Shown here piece by piece: positions 12,201 to 24,287 of a stretch of DNA of 64,000 nt; within the stretch, counting starts at the first letter, position 1, and each line of letters opens with the position of its first letter. The DNA comes from Cotesia glomerata (taxonomy: Eukaryota; Arthropoda; Insecta; Hymenoptera; Braconidae), in contig NC_058161.1 of the NCBI RefSeq assembly GCF_020080835.1, forward strand, positions 13,077,103 to 13,141,102, given 5' to 3'. The notes beneath the pieces are model-generated. The model saw only the letters and a program-made list of their open reading frames with translations, was not told the DNA's origin and ran no database searches. The position numbers were made by a program, and so were the translations under genes.

Positions 12201-15124
12201 GACTATCCTGGAGATGATATGCCTGATACTTTTATGCAAACTTTTAGAGTTGGTTACAAGTATGTTTTATTTTAAGTTTTTTTTTTAATATTTAAGGTAT
12301 TTATTGTAAGGTAAAAAGCCCCAATTATTGACACTATAAGAGACAAAGTTATGATTTGATTTTTTTTAAGCAATCAAATATCAATATCGTTGAATTTTGT
12401 TTGTAGCAATGTCTCAAGTAATGTTTTTACTATTCAATTTCTTTTTTTAAAATGATAATCACTGATATTTACTAATTAATTTTAAATAATTAAATAGAGT
12501 ATTCGGATACACCAATTATTGACAGGTTAAAAAACTGATTGATCTAATTATTGACATACCTTAGCCCCAATTATTGACACCTATACTAAGCATGCCTAGA
12601 ATCATCTGCTTATTCTTATTTATCGAAACTTATTAATTATATTATTAAAGCAAATTTTAAGGGAGTTGGGAAAGAACGGATAGGGGAAAGGGGGGGACCT
12701 ACTCAGTGGGAATTTTTCCGTAATTGAAAAGTAATCAGACAGCCCAGACTGGGAATCGAACCCAGATCTCTCGGTTACGCGCCAAGGGCTCTACCAGTTA
12801 AGCTATCCGAGACAAGTACTGACTACTTTATTCAGTCACGTATATAAGACCCACCGAGCAAACAACGCCACCGTCCATCTTACGGTAAAGAGCCATATTA
12901 AAGCAAATTTTTAAGGGAGTTGGGAAAGAACTTATTCTTAAAGTTTATTAATAATAATTTCCATAAATGATTAATTACTATTAAAAATATAAAAATTAAT
13001 TTAAAAATAATTTATTTAATCAAAAGAGTTCAAACCCTTACAGTTAATTTTTTGGGTTAAAGTAAAAAAAAAAAGGCGTGATAGCGCTGTCGACTGGCTG
13101 TCAATATGAGATTCAACTTAAAAATTATCAACTAGTTATTGACATCCATTATTTAAATATTATAAAGCATACAATTAATTTCGATTATTCAATTGTATAA
13201 ATTTTTCATATATTGTTAATTAAAAAAAAAAAAAGATCATATAATTAGATGAAGAAATTAATTTAAACTCGGCATTTAAAAAAATTGCTTTTCTGACCAA
13301 AGTTGTTAAGAAAGACGCTCGTAAGCTGGTTTGATAAACTGGAGATCTTTTTTTTAATAATTAACATTTAATATTTTGAACTGAGTAATTTTATTCAATT
13401 TTTTAATTAATTAGAATTTAATAAACATTTATATGATAGTTATTCTTATTACAGATAATTGAATATATTTACAAAAAAATTAGGGTGTCAATACTTAGAC
13501 CTTGTCAATAATTGGGGCTTTTACCTTATCTCTAGATACATAATTAAGAAATGACCTTGTATCGTGTGAGCTATTGACGTTTTTAAAGATATAAGCTCAT
13601 CCCGATATTACACTTATCGAGACCTTTAATTTGAGTACCCACATCAATTTTTCATATATTTCATATTTTTATATATATTATATATATGTATATATGAAAA
13701 ATATATCAAAAATACATGTGGGTACTCAAATGAAAGCTCATGATGAGTGTAACATCAGGGTGAGCTTATACCTTTAAAAATATCAATAATCAAGAAATGA
13801 CCTTGTATCTTGTGAATTATTTACATTTTTAAAGATACAAGCTCATCCCGACATTACACTTATCGAGACCTTTAATTTGAGTACCCTCATCAATTTTTTA
13901 TATATTTCATATATTTATATATATTATATATATGTATATATGAAAAATATATCAAAAATACATGTGGGTACTCAAATGAAAGCTCTTGATGAGTGTAACA
14001 TCAGGGTGAGCTTATACCTTTAAAAATATCAATAATCAAGAAATGACCTTGTATCTTGTGAATTATTTACATTTTTAAAGATACAAGCTCATCCCGACAT
14101 TACACTTATCGAGACCTTTAATTTGAGTACTCACATCAATTTTTTATATATTTCATATATTTATATATATTATATATATGTATATATGAAAAATATATCA
14201 AAAATACATGTGGGTACTCAAATGAAAGCTCTTGATGAGTGTAACATCAGGGTGAGCTTATACCTTTAAAAATATCAATAATTAAGAAATGACCTTGTAT
14301 TTTGTGAATTATTGACATTTTTAAAGATATAAGCTCATCCCGACATTACACTCATCGAGACCTTTAATTTGAGTACCCACATCAATTTTTCATATATTTC
14401 ATATTTTTATATATATTATATACATGTATATATGAAAAATATATCAAAAATACATGTGGGTACTCAAATGAAAGCTCTTGATGAGTGTAACATCAGGGTG
14501 AGCTTATACCTTTAAAAATATCAATAATCAAGAAATGACCTTGTATCTTGTGAATTATTGACATTTTTAAAGATATAAGCTCATCCCGACATTACACTCA
14601 TCGAGACCTTTTATTTGAGTACCCACATCAATTTTTCATATATTTCATATTTTTATATATATTATATACATGTATATATGAAAAATATATCAAAAATACA
14701 TGTGGGTACTCAAATGAAAGCTCATGATGAGTGTAACATCAGGGTGAGCTTATACCTTTAAAAATATCAATAATCAAGAAATGACCTTGTATCTTGTGAA
14801 TTATTGACATTTTTAAAGATATAAGCTCATCCCGACATTACACTCATCGAGACCTTTTATTTGAGTACCCACATCAATTTTTCATATATTTCATATATTT
14901 ATATATATTATATATATGTTTATATCAAAAATGCATGTGAGTACTCAAATGAAAGTAAAAGCTCTTGATGAGTGTAACATTAGGATGAGCTTATATCTTT
15001 AAAAACGTCAATTTTAAGAAAGTACAGTGCAATTAAATAAAATTAATTATTTAATTATGCAAAATTTTATTTATTTATAGTTTACAAATCACGACAGTCA
15101 CATAGTGACTGCAAGGTTGCTACC

Positions 15125-15158
<34 letters not shown>

Positions 15159-18100
15159 TACAGAGATGTATTCGGATCAGTCTTATACCACGAATTATGT
15201 GAAAATGGCGATGAAGTATACGTGAACCAAGAAAACAAACGGGAGTTCGTCGACTCTTACGCAGATTTCCTTCTGAACCAATCAGTGGCTAGGCAATTCA
15301 AAGCTTTCCGCCACGGATTCCAGATGGTGACTGATGAGAGCCCTTTAGGGCTTCTCTTCCGGCCGGAAGAGATCGAGCAGCTGGTCTGCGGCTCTAAAGT
15401 ATTCGACTTTGCGGAGCTGGAGGCCTCCACGGAGTACGACGGCTACACGGTAGAGAGCGAGGCAATAAAGAACTTCTGGCGAGTGGCTCACTCTCTTCCT
15501 CTCGAGAGTCAGCGGCGCCTCCTGCAGTTCACCACCGGAAGCGATCGAGTTCCAGTAGGAGGGCTTTCCAGGCTGAAGATGGTCATTTCACGTCATGGAC
15601 CCGATTCTGATCGGTAATTATTTATTATAGTTAATTGTAAAGTTGAACCCACATAGCAATCTTTTTCAAGGCTTGAGCAAGTCTGGTCTCAATTTCGATA
15701 GTTGTTAGTCTCTTTTTCTACCTATAGGTCTTGCTTTAGATACTTGTAACAAATTCAATTGACAAATCTTGAACAAGCCTTCACTGCTAAAAATTTCTAT
15801 TGTAACTTTACAAGAAATCTATTGGAAGCTAATAGGCAAAACATTTATTTAAAATTACAATCGGGTATAGTAATATTACAAAACATATGTAGCTCTGTGA
15901 GGTTACTAATTTTACAAAACGGTTTTGTAATTTTAAAAATATTTTTAGATTAGCTAAGTTTCTAAAATTACAATACTTTCCTTGAATTTTACTTAAATGA
16001 AATAATAAAAAAGAAAGATTTAATTTAATATTTTTTGTCATTTTATTTTTATGAAGCGCTAACTACACGGGAAAAAATTTCTGGGAAAATTTACGATACA
16101 ACTATTGTAAAGCTGGACTATACTTTGATTACTATTAATTTTCAAATATTTTAGAAGAAAAAATACTATTTATTCATGAAAAAATACGATATTACTATAG
16201 GGACCGAGCCTCTAGACTGTCACGCCAACTGGTGACTTAAATGTACAAATTACGGGCAAAAGTTTTGAATTTTAACATGAGTTTCACTTTTTATTAATTT
16301 TTATCTTAATAAATTGATAGATTTTTGGCAGTATTTTTATCAATATAATTTAGTTATACTTTAAAGTATATAATTACACTGGACTGAAAGTGTAAAATAA
16401 ATTAACCACTGAAATTTTGATGTTTTTCTCTGACTGGCTGTGGTTCGCGGTCGAAAAATGGTAGACAAATAACCTCGATAGAAGTGCAACTGGAGTGGGA
16501 CATAACCTAGCGCTCATGTTTTCTGAGGTATTTAAATGTTTTCCTTCAACTAGATTCCATAAATATCTAGGTTCAAAAGTTTTTCACAATTTCAATCATT
16601 TCTGCTTTGAATACGATCGGTTGTTACCCGTTAAAAACTGTAATTAATTATTTTTCCTATTTTTCATTATTTCATTAACAATTGCAATATTTTTGCCCGT
16701 TTTTGTGTAAATTTAACACCAGAGTGCGCCACTTTCGACAGATGTGCTGCCTCTACAGTTAGGGCTCGGTCCCTATTGTAAAAAGTAAGAGATGAAAATT
16801 TCCAGTGCTGCCTCTGTATCTTTCCAATAGAACTATAGCAAATTTTACAATAGTTGAATTGGAATGTTTCTCAATTAGTGTGAGTGATGGCCGTGCACAG
16901 CGCTAGACTCCGAGTTTATGTAAATCCGAACAAAAACAGTTTCACTGTAAAAAAGTCGCGCCAAGTCCACGTTCATAAGACTATTAGGAAAAAAAATTTT
17001 TTTTTTCCTTACAAAAAGATACAAAATAAAAAAATTAAAAAATCCGAGTAACCGATATGATTGTTTATGATTTTCGGAAATTAAAAAAAATTTTATTGTA
17101 CATTTAAAAATTAAAAAAAAAATTTTAGAACGTATTTAGTGTGCGCGATTGCAAAATATTTTACTTTTAATGAAATTCGTAAAATCTATTTACTAGGACT
17201 TTAAAAAAATTGAAATACACAATGACGCACACCAAGTACGTTCTAAAATTTTTAATTTTTAAATTTACAATAAAATTTTTAATTTCCGAAAATCATAAAC
17301 AATCATATCGGTTACTCGGATTTTTATTTTTATTTTGTATCTTTGTAAGGAAAAAAAAAAATTTTTTTCCTAATAGTCTTATAAAAGTGGACTTGGCGCG
17401 ACTTTACAGTGAAACTGTTTTTGTTCGGATTTTAGTATTTTTGTAATTGTAATGAAAATTTACAATTGATAACAACTTAAATCTCGTGTTGACTGCATTT
17501 TTACTGCAAACTGTCCCCTTAAAGCTACAGTTTATGTAGATGTAATTCCAGTGCACCCTGGCGGCCATAGATGCAAGCTATGAATCACTTTTTACTGTAG
17601 TTGCGTGTCTATAGGAAGGATTACTACACATTTTTATTTTATCTAGTCTGTGGCGCTGATATTCCCCATCGAAAAAAAGTCAGGATCGAAATTTCTGGGC
17701 TTACTATAGTTTGTGCTGATAAAATTTAATAATTTTAAGTGAATTAAGTGTTATAATTGATTATAATTAATTAATATCAGTAAAATAAAGTATAAATTAC
17801 TTTTATAATATATTATTTTGGAAAAAGGAGAACCATATAATTAAATAAAATTTTGCAACCTCGAAATACCGTTCTGCTTACAGTAAACACAGTCGGTAGT
17901 CTGGCGCTCCGTTTACAACGGATTTGAACGGAACTTGGCGCCAGATTCTACCGAATCTGTGGATGTGTCTTAGTTTACCTCAGATAGCGTAGAGGGAGAG
18001 TCTCTGGCTGCCAACACAGAGTTCTGGGTTCGATTCCTAGATAGCACGAAAATGTCGGTTTCTTTTTTCGATTACTGTACAGGTACCAATTAGTCCAACC

Positions 18101-19798
18101 TTCTATCTCTCTCCCTCCCTAATATTTCTTTTAAAAAAACCAACTGTGAATTTTTACAATAGTTGAATGGTAAAGTTCACAAACACATATTGTATAATTT
18201 GCTCTATAGTATTCGACTTTTTAAGACTCTTGCTTGTCTTATTTGTTGGATAAAATTTACAATAGTAGATCGTAAAAATTACTAAATAAGATGTATAGTC
18301 CACCGTTACTCTTTTATTTAGTAAAAGTTACAATAGTAAATTAGTAAAAACTCCTTCAATTTTATTTCCGTGTAGATTTTGCATCTCACGTAAATCTAAT
18401 TTTTACAACTCTGATGGTATAAAGTGAAAATAATATTTACCCTAACTAAGAATCGAACGCGAGCCGCGCGCTTGTCAGACCGATACCTACACTGATAGAA
18501 AAACAATCTTGATTCAAGAAACTTTTTTTCTTCAAAACTTGAACTCTTGAAACTAGATATAGATATATTTTTTCTTTCAAGAATTTTTGTCTTTTGGTTC
18601 AAGATAGGCGATAACATTGATTCAAGATGTTACCGACTTGTGTTAAGAATGGCTTTTTTTTTGTCATTAATTAATTCACTTATTTCCAAGAAATAATTGC
18701 ACACCTCATAGCGCGAAGCGCGTGAGGTTGTGCTTTATACTCGACTCGTCAAGGTCAAGCAATTTTGTGATCTTTAAATGCCTCTATCACAACCATATTA
18801 CACTTATACAAGAATATAAGTAGATTTTGACCGAGAAAACACTTAAATTAAACCATCTTTTACTTTCTAAAATCTATTTAATATACACTAAATACGTTCC
18901 AAAATTGTTTCTTTTAATTTTTAAATTTACAACAAAATTTTTTTTAATTTCCGAAAATCATATACAACCATATCGGTTACTTGGATTTTTTAATTTTTTA
19001 TTTTATATCTTTTTGTAAAGAAATAAAATTTTTTTTCCTTAATAGTCTTATGAACGTGGACTTGGCGTGCTTTTTTTACAGTGAAACTGTTTTTGTTCGG
19101 ATTAGATAAACTCAATATAATATGTAAGGTAAAAGCCCCAATATATGATCATGTACCAGTATATGATCACTCCATGTATTTGTATACCTATATTTGTGAA
19201 TATAGATATACAAATACATGGAGTGATCATATACTGGTACATGATCATATAATTGGGGCTTTTACCTTACACGAAAAAAATATTGTTAAAATGACTATCC
19301 AAAGTATCCTCAAATGACAAATGCTTTAGAAATGAACAAATTACTGAGAATTACGGATCTTGAGCAAGTTATGGGTAAGTTTCTGATTCAAAAAAACCAT
19401 CAGAAAGTTTTTCAATGCACCTTGCATTAAACTTGTCTCATATTCTTGCATAAGATGTCTTGAGCTAGTTATATATAAATCTTGAAGCAGTTCTTTCTAC
19501 ATGAACTTGAGCAAGACTCATATGTAGAAAAAGACACTAGCAACTAGGGGATTTGCTCAAGACACTGGCACCTAAATCTAAAACCATATAATTTTACTCG
19601 GAATTTTCTGCTCTTTAACATTCTACCCTCTATTTTGAAAAAAAAATTTTTTTAAAAAAAAAATTATTTTGTTCCAGGTTACCCATAGCGCACACATGCT
19701 TTAACACACTATTATTACCAGACTACTCATCAATGGAAAAGCTTCAAGATCGGCTTTTAAAAGCGATAAATTATTCAAAAGGTTTTGGAATGTTATGA
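3226..19798 (+). CDS. Ube3a: Ubiquitin-protein ligase E3A (E6AP), HECT-type
   Basis: HECT E3 ligase that accepts ubiquitin on a Cys and transfers it to substrates, in nucleus and cytosol. Predicted coding exons: 3226-3333, 5524-5809, 7912-8277, 8856-9715, 11781-12259, 15164-15613 and 19678-19798; phases agree and give 889 aa, close to the usual family length. The N terminus is the AZUL zinc-binding domain (starts MKRAAAKMLIERY; Cys21, 26, 31 and 60). The HECT domain begins near VRRDYIIDDAL and keeps FEGEQGVDEGGVSKEFFQL, LGLAIYNN and FPMVVYRKLLG. The catalytic Cys is residue 857 (AHTCFN, codon 19697-19699); the protein ends YSKGFGML, as in vertebrate E6AP. The first exon has an acceptor at 3196-3197 and stays open upstream of this ATG, so a 5' exon must lie further left, possibly outside the window. 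AATAAA at 19864. Introns are filled with repeats. Confidence 0.95.
3334..5523. repeat. UBE3A intron 1: 380-bp tandem array, TAAT-rich
   Basis: The phrase TCGAGATTAATCTCGA recurs at about 3778, 4157, 4537, 4915 and 5297, a period of about 380 bp. Alternate monomers resemble each other more closely, giving a higher-order period of about 760 bp. Each monomer also has the palindrome ATTAATCATGATTAAT. Confidence 0.8.
5872..6404 (+). CDS. Ube3a: Alternative terminal exon of UBE3A (truncated isoform)
   Basis: Open exon-like block inside a UBE3A intron. Its acceptor (AG at 5870-5871) takes the phase-1 end of the 5524-5809 exon (G+TT gives Val), and the frame runs to TGA at 6402-6404. Joined to the first two exons it would give a 308-aa protein with the AZUL domain but no HECT domain. 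The new tail has a CxxC pair (NCSQCGKKL), an acidic Ser/Gly/Glu run, an AT-hook-like KRGRPRKEE core in a Lys-rich stretch (likely nuclear) and a hydrophobic end (VIELMVLAMYLRYLEAKKYH). The normal exon at 7912 also fits the 5809 donor, so this exon can be skipped. No good internal phase-1 donor was seen. AATAAA occurs at about 7689 and 7830. The alternative is a chance or decayed open frame. Confidence 0.6.
6410..7790. repeat. CTAG-rich irregular minisatellite in UBE3A intron
   Basis: Dozens of degenerate copies of TTCCCTAGGGAAAATTTT, GTTACTAGG and GTCACTAGATT in irregular spacing, directly after the alternative terminal exon and before the 7912 exon. If the short isoform is made, this is its 3' UTR. 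Confidence 0.8.
8278..8855. repeat. UBE3A intron with a duplicated segment
   Basis: The stretch from TCTCCATAAAACCCCGAGTAA (about 8340) to the TTTTACTCG near 8500 is repeated at about 8631-8790 with many changes. No coding signal. Confidence 0.6.
9716..10249. other. UBE3A intron, AT-rich, nothing recognised
   Basis: No repeat family shared with the rest of the window was recognised and no exon is supported. Confidence 0.4.
10250..10745 (+). repeat. Dispersed element, uninterrupted copy
   Basis: Lies in the UBE3A intron between the 9715 and 11781 exon ends, inverted relative to 870-2475 and about 8 kb away. Begins with AAGGTACTAAACCGTAAACCG and ends near GATAGTATTATTTTTAATATT. No coding capacity. 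Confidence 0.7.
11060..11770 (+). repeat. Dispersed roughly 700-bp repeat, single intronic copy
   Basis: Marked by ACCGATCTGATATAGAAATC, then CCGCGTTGGAACCGTCTCGG and AGTTCCAACCGCGATAAC. Same family as the 20390-23960 array and the copies at 39975, 41275 (inverted) and 49630. Carries a 73-codon open frame with no known domain. Confidence 0.8.
12309..13532. mobile_element. TIR element TAAGGTAAAAGCCCC, with nested SINE
   Basis: Ends TAAGGTAAAAAGCCCCAATT and AATTGGGGCTTTTACCTTA are inverted. The same TIR bounds the hairpin MITE at 19121-19271. A tRNA-like SINE lies inside (12660-12932). Internal sequence near 12503-12560 is repeated inverted at about 25050-25115. Confidence 0.65.
12660..12932 (-). 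mobile_element. tRNA-derived SINE flanked by a long direct repeat
   Basis: Minus strand reads CCGTAAGATGGACGG (head), then a tRNA-like GGATAGCTTAACTGGTAGAGC with GGTTCGATTCC (box A and box B). A roughly 35-bp direct repeat (ATTAAAGCAAATTTT...GGGAAAGAAC) occurs at 12644-12677 and about 12897-12931. Acceptor arms do not pair, so it is not a functional tRNA gene. Confidence 0.65.
13535..15050. repeat. 246-bp palindromic-monomer array, copy 1
   Basis: GAGACC recurs at 13619, 13865, 14111, 14357, 14603 and 14849, exactly 246 bp apart. Within each monomer the left half (AAGCTCATCC...GAGTACCCACAT) is the inverted match of the right half (ATGTGGGTACTC...GGATGAGCTT type), separated by a short AT core. 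Lies in the UBE3A intron before the 15164 exon. Confidence 0.92.
15614..16061. repeat. UBE3A last intron, left part
   Basis: AT-rich; the stretch around AGTCTCTTTTTCTACCTATAGG (15710) has an inverted relative near 19495-19545. No exon supported. Confidence 0.4.
16062..18376. mobile_element. CTACACGG...CCGTGTAG element with internal palindrome
   Basis: Inverted ends CTACACGG (about 16063) and CCGTGTAG (about 18368). Inside, 16922-17431 is a roughly 510-bp palindrome with arms beginning AATCCGAACAAAAACAGTTT; the sequence right of it (to about 17960) matches one half of the 50589-52697 palindrome. A tRNA-like remnant with GGTTCGATTCC lies at 17985-18045. Confidence 0.6.
18490..19115. repeat. 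Half-arm of the palindromic element and neighbouring repeat
   Basis: 18830-19105 matches the right arm of the 52180-52697 palindrome, ending at GGACTTGGCG...GTTTTTGTTCGGATT. 18700-18870 matches 39700-39870 in inverted orientation (AGCGCGAAGCGCG and CTTTACTTTCTAAAAT blocks). Confidence 0.55.
19121..19271. mobile_element. Small MITE that is an almost perfect hairpin
   Basis: TAAGGTAAAAGCCCCAAT at one end, its complement at the other, and nearly perfect pairing throughout (CATGTACCAGTATATGATCA with its complement; ACTCCATGTATTTGTATA with its complement). The whole 150 bp could fold as one hairpin. Same TIR as 12309-13532. Confidence 0.8.
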
Positions 19799-20079
19799 AA
19801 AATATTTTAATTTTATTACTTTTAAATGCTTAAGTTTAAAAAAATTTTTTTTTGTTTTATCTCAATAAATTAGTTTGTTTATTTCTTTATTGAATTTTTT
19901 TTAAGCCGTTTAAAAATAAATAAAAACACATTTTAATTATAAATATATATAAATGTATATTTATATAAAATTCTTGTACATTTTGGACGGTATGTTTGTT
20001 CTTAATTACAATTATTTAAGATCTATTAAAAAGGACGGCTAAAATTTAAAAAAAATTTGTAAAAAACATTAAAAAAAAA

Positions 20080-23000
20080 TTAATAACTAAATTTGTAAAT
20101 TAAAGTGAGTAAAGTTAGAGGAATGATAAACTTCGCTTGCAAACCGGTTGCAGAATTGCACCGATTGTCGAAGTAGCAGAAGCACCAATTGACTTCATCG
20201 TAGTAGTCCCGGTGAATGTCGAGCTCTTTGATGGTGTTGTTGACGAAGTGGCCCAGGCGAACGTCCTTGGCAGCTGGACGACAACCTTCGTAGTGATCGG
20301 CAGGTATATCGGTACGGAAGTCTTTGAGGGAGCTCAAGCAGTCACGAGTTATCAATGTCTCGGCTGAAAAATTGAGTTTTTAGAAAAAATCGGTTGTAGT
20401 TACCGATCTGATATAGAAATCGGCACTTGTTTTTGGACATATCGGTTCCTTAGATCATCCTAGAACTAAATGTACCAAAAGATCGGCACTTTTCCAAAAG
20501 ATCGGTATGAGACTTGTGATGTTCCGCGTTGGAATCGTCTTGGAGCTAAAGTTCCAACCGCGATAATTACTAAACTATTGGAGTTACAAAAAAAAGTTTC
20601 GGACAAAATTTGTAGTACTTTTGATTCTCTACAAAAAAGGACTCATAATTTTTCCGTATTTTCAATATTTTACCCGAAAATTCACTCTTAAAATTTATAA
20701 CCAACAAATTTTTAACTTTATGAATTTTTGTAATTTTCAGTGAAAATTTTGACTTAAATATTGGAGTTACAAAAAAAAATTTGGGACAAAACCTAGGAAA
20801 TTTTATTTCCTACAGAAAATGTCTCATGATTTTTCCATATTTCCAATAATTTTCCCAGAATTTTCATTTTAAAATTTATAATGAAAAATTTGAATTTTTT
20901 ATCGGTGTTAAAAATACTTCAAATTATGAAAAAGTGATTACTTTTGAACTATTAAAGTTATAAAAAAAAGTTTGAGGCAAAACTTGTAGGAAATTCAATT
21001 TTCTACAAAAAATGTCATAATGTTTCAAAATTCCCGGTATGGAACGTGATGTTCCGCGTTGGAACCGTCTTGGAACTAAAGTTCCAACCGCGATAATTAC
21101 TAATCTATTGGAGTTACAAAAAAAAGTTTCGGACAAAATTTGTAGTACTTTTGATTCTCTACAAAAAAGGACGCATAATTTTTTCGTATTTTCAATATTT
21201 TATCCGAAAATTCACTCTTAAAATTTATAACCAACAAATTTTGAACTTTATGAATTTTTGTAATTTTCAGTGAAAATTTTGACTTAAATATTGAAGTTAC
21301 AAAAAAAAGTTTGGGACAAAATTTTTAGGAAATTTTATTTCCTACAAAAAATGTCTCATGATTTTTCCATATTTCCAATAATTTTCCCAGAATTTTCATT
21401 TTAAAATTTATAATGAAAAATTTGAATTTTTTATCGGTGTTAAAAATACCTCAAATTATGAAAAAGTGATTACTTTTGAACTATTAAAGTTACAAAAAAA
21501 AGATGAGACGAAACTTGTAGGAAATTCAATTTTCTACAAAAAATGTTTTATAATTTTTTCATATCTCCAATAATTTTTATTTGAAAATTCATAATGAAAA
21601 ACTTGAATTTTTAGAAAAAATCGGTTGTAGTTACCGATCTGATATTGAAATCGGCACTTTTTTTTGGACTTATCGGTTCCTTATATCATCCCGGAACTAA
21701 ATGTACCAAAAGATCGGCACTTTTCCAAAATATCGGTATGGGACTTGTGATGTTCCGCGTTGGAACCGTCTTGGAACTAAAGTTCCAACCGCGATAACTA
21801 CTAAACTATTGGAGTTACAAAAAAAAGTTTCGGACAAAATTTGTAGTACTTTTAATTCTCTACAAAAAAGGACTCATAATTTTTCCGTATTTTCAATATT
21901 TTATCCGAAAATTCACTCTTAAAATTTATAACCAACAAATTTTTAACTTTATGAATTTTTGTAATTTTCAGTGAAAATTTTGACTTAAATATTGGAGTTA
22001 CAAAAAAAAATTTGGGACAAAACCTAGGAAATTTTATTTCCTACAGAAAATGTCTCATGATTTTTCCATATTTCCAATAATTTTCCCAGAATTTTCATTT
22101 TAAAATTTATAATGAAAAATTTGAATTTTTTATCGGTGTTAAAAATACTTCAAATTATGAAAAAGTGATTACTTTTGAACTATTAAAGTTATAAAAAAAA
22201 GTTTGAGGCAAAACTTGTAGGAAATTCAATTTTCTACAAAAAATGTCATAATGTTTCAAAATTCCCGGTATGGAACGTGATGTTCCGCGTTGGAACCGTC
22301 TTGGAACTAAAGTTCCAACCGCGATAATTACTAATCTATTGGAGTTACAAAAAAAAGTTTCGGACAAAATTTGTAGTACTTTTGATTCTCTACAAAAAAG
22401 GACGCATAATTTTTTCGTATTTTCAATATTTTATCCGAAAATTCACTCTTAAAATTTATAACCAACAAATTTTGAACTTTATGAATTTTTGTAATTTTCA
22501 GTGAAAATTTTGACTTAAATATTGAAGTTACAAAAAAAAGTTTGGGACAAAATTTTTAGGAAATTTTATTTCCTACAAAAAATGTCTCATAATTTTTCCA
22601 TATTTCCAATAATTTTCCCAGAATTTTCATTTTAAAATTTATAATGAAAAATTTGAATTTTTTATCGGTGTTAAAAATACCTCAAATTATGAAAAAGTGA
22701 TTACTTTTGAACAATTAAAGTTATAAAATAAAGATGAGACAAAACTTGTAGGAAATTCAATTTTCTACAAAAAAATGATTTATAATTTTTTCATATCTCC
22801 AATAATTTTTATTTGAAAATTCATAATGAAAAACTTGAATTTTTAGAAAAAATCGGTTGTAGTTACCGATCTGATATTGAAATCGGCACTTTTTTTTGGA
22901 CTTATCGGTTCCTTATATCATCCCGGAACTAAATGTACCAAAAGATCGGCACTTTTCCAAAATATCGGTATGGGACTTGTGATTTACCGCGTTGGAACCG

Positions 23001-24287
23001 TCTTGGAACTAAAGTTCCAACCGCGATAACTACTAAACTATTGGAGTTACAAAAAAAAGTTTCGGACAAAATTTGTAGTACTTTTGATTCTCTACAAAAA
23101 AGGACTCATAATTTTTCCGTATTTTCAATATTTTACCCGAAAATTCACTCTTAAAATTTATAACCAACAAATTTTGAACTTTATGAATTTTTGTAATTTT
23201 CAGTGAAAATTTTGACTTAAATATTGAAGTTACAAAAAAAAGTTTGGGACAAAATTTTTAGGAAATTTTTTTTCCTACAAAAAATGTCTCATGATTTTTC
23301 CATATTTCCAATAATTTTCCCAGAATTTTCATTTTAAAATTTATAATGAAAAATTTGAATTTTTTATCGGTGTTAAAAATACCTCAAATTAGGAAAAAGT
23401 CATTACTTTTGAACTATTAAAGTTATAAAAAAAAGTTTGAGGCAAAACTTGTAGGAAATTCAATTTTCTACAAAAAATGTCATAATGTTTCAAAATTCCC
23501 GGTATGGAACGTGATGTTCCGCGTTGGAACCGTCTTGGAACTAAAGTTCCAACCGCAATAACTACTAATCTATTGGAGTTACAAAAAAAAGTTTCGGACA
23601 AAATTTGTAGTACTTTTGATTCTCTACAAAAAAGGACTCATAATTTTTCCGTATTTTCAATATTTTACCCGAAAATTCACTCTTAAAATTTATAACCAAC
23701 AAATTTTTAACTTTATGAATTTTTGTGATTTTCAGTGAAAATTTTGACTTAAATATTGAAGTTACAAAAAAAAGTTTGGGACAAAATTTTTAGGAAATTT
23801 TATTTCCTACAAAAAATGTCTCATGATTTTTCCATATTTCCAATAATTTTCCCAGAATTTTCATTTTAAAATTTATAATGAAAAATTTGAATTTTTCATC
23901 GGTATTAAAAATACTCTAAATTTTGAAAAAGTGATAACTTTTGAACTATTAAAGTTACAAAAAAAAAATACTCTTAAACCAAATATTATTATTACCTCCT
24001 TTGCGTTCTATAACTTTAACACAGACATCATCAGGTTCTGGACAGTACTCTCCCCAGTACCACAACCAATTAAAGGGAGTTCCACACCCTGGTTGGTTAC
24101 TGTTACACTTGTAACAGAGCAGCCATCCTCCAGCCGCTGACACTAATTAAACAAAACAAAATTATTATTATTATTATTATTATTATTAAAGAATCTTAAA
24201 AAAAAAATCTAAAATAAAAATTAAATAATTACCTTGTCTGTTTAATAATCCAAAAATTAACAATAAAAACACACACCGCTTAATCAT
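20080..24287 (-). CDS. Ly6/uPAR-domain, probably GPI-anchored protein
   Basis: Three minus-strand exons: 24287-24233 (signal peptide, MIKRCVFLLLIFGLL), 24142-23996 and 20363-20080; phases 1 and 1 match and give 161 aa. The mature part has ten Cys in a Ly6/three-finger order: LLCYKC, QPGCG, GEYCPEPDDVCVK, TRDC, YEGCRPA and WCFCYFDNRCN. The last is the CxxxxxxCN end typical of the fold. A short hydrophobic tail (FIIPLTLLTLIY) after a small-residue site suggests GPI anchoring. Insect Ly6 proteins act at the cell surface in septate junctions, channel modulation and sleep; which orthologue this is cannot be decided here. The 3.6-kb intron between exons 2 and 3 is almost entirely a tandem array. 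The gene is convergent with UBE3A, with about 280 bp between the stop codons. Confidence 0.85.
20390..23960 (+). repeat. 1.23-kb higher-order tandem array filling the Ly6 intron
   Basis: About three copies of a 1.23-kb unit (equivalent points at 20470, 21701 and 22933; and 21039, 22270 and 23504), each made of two diverged versions of the roughly 700-bp dispersed repeat. Copies are very similar, implying recent expansion. Opposite strand to the Ly6 gene if the CCGCGTTGGAACC orientation is taken as forward. Confidence 0.88.

Noticed and set aside
13535..15050. CRISPR-like array
   Set aside because: Repeats are contiguous 246-bp eukaryotic satellite monomers without spacers, in an intron.
20470..23686. 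Recurring 60-73-codon frame (MYQKIGTFPKDRYGTCD) in all copies of the dispersed repeat
   Set aside because: Copies are young and near-identical, so an open frame is expected without selection; no domain, and the frame ignores gene context. A dN/dS test over all copies would decide.
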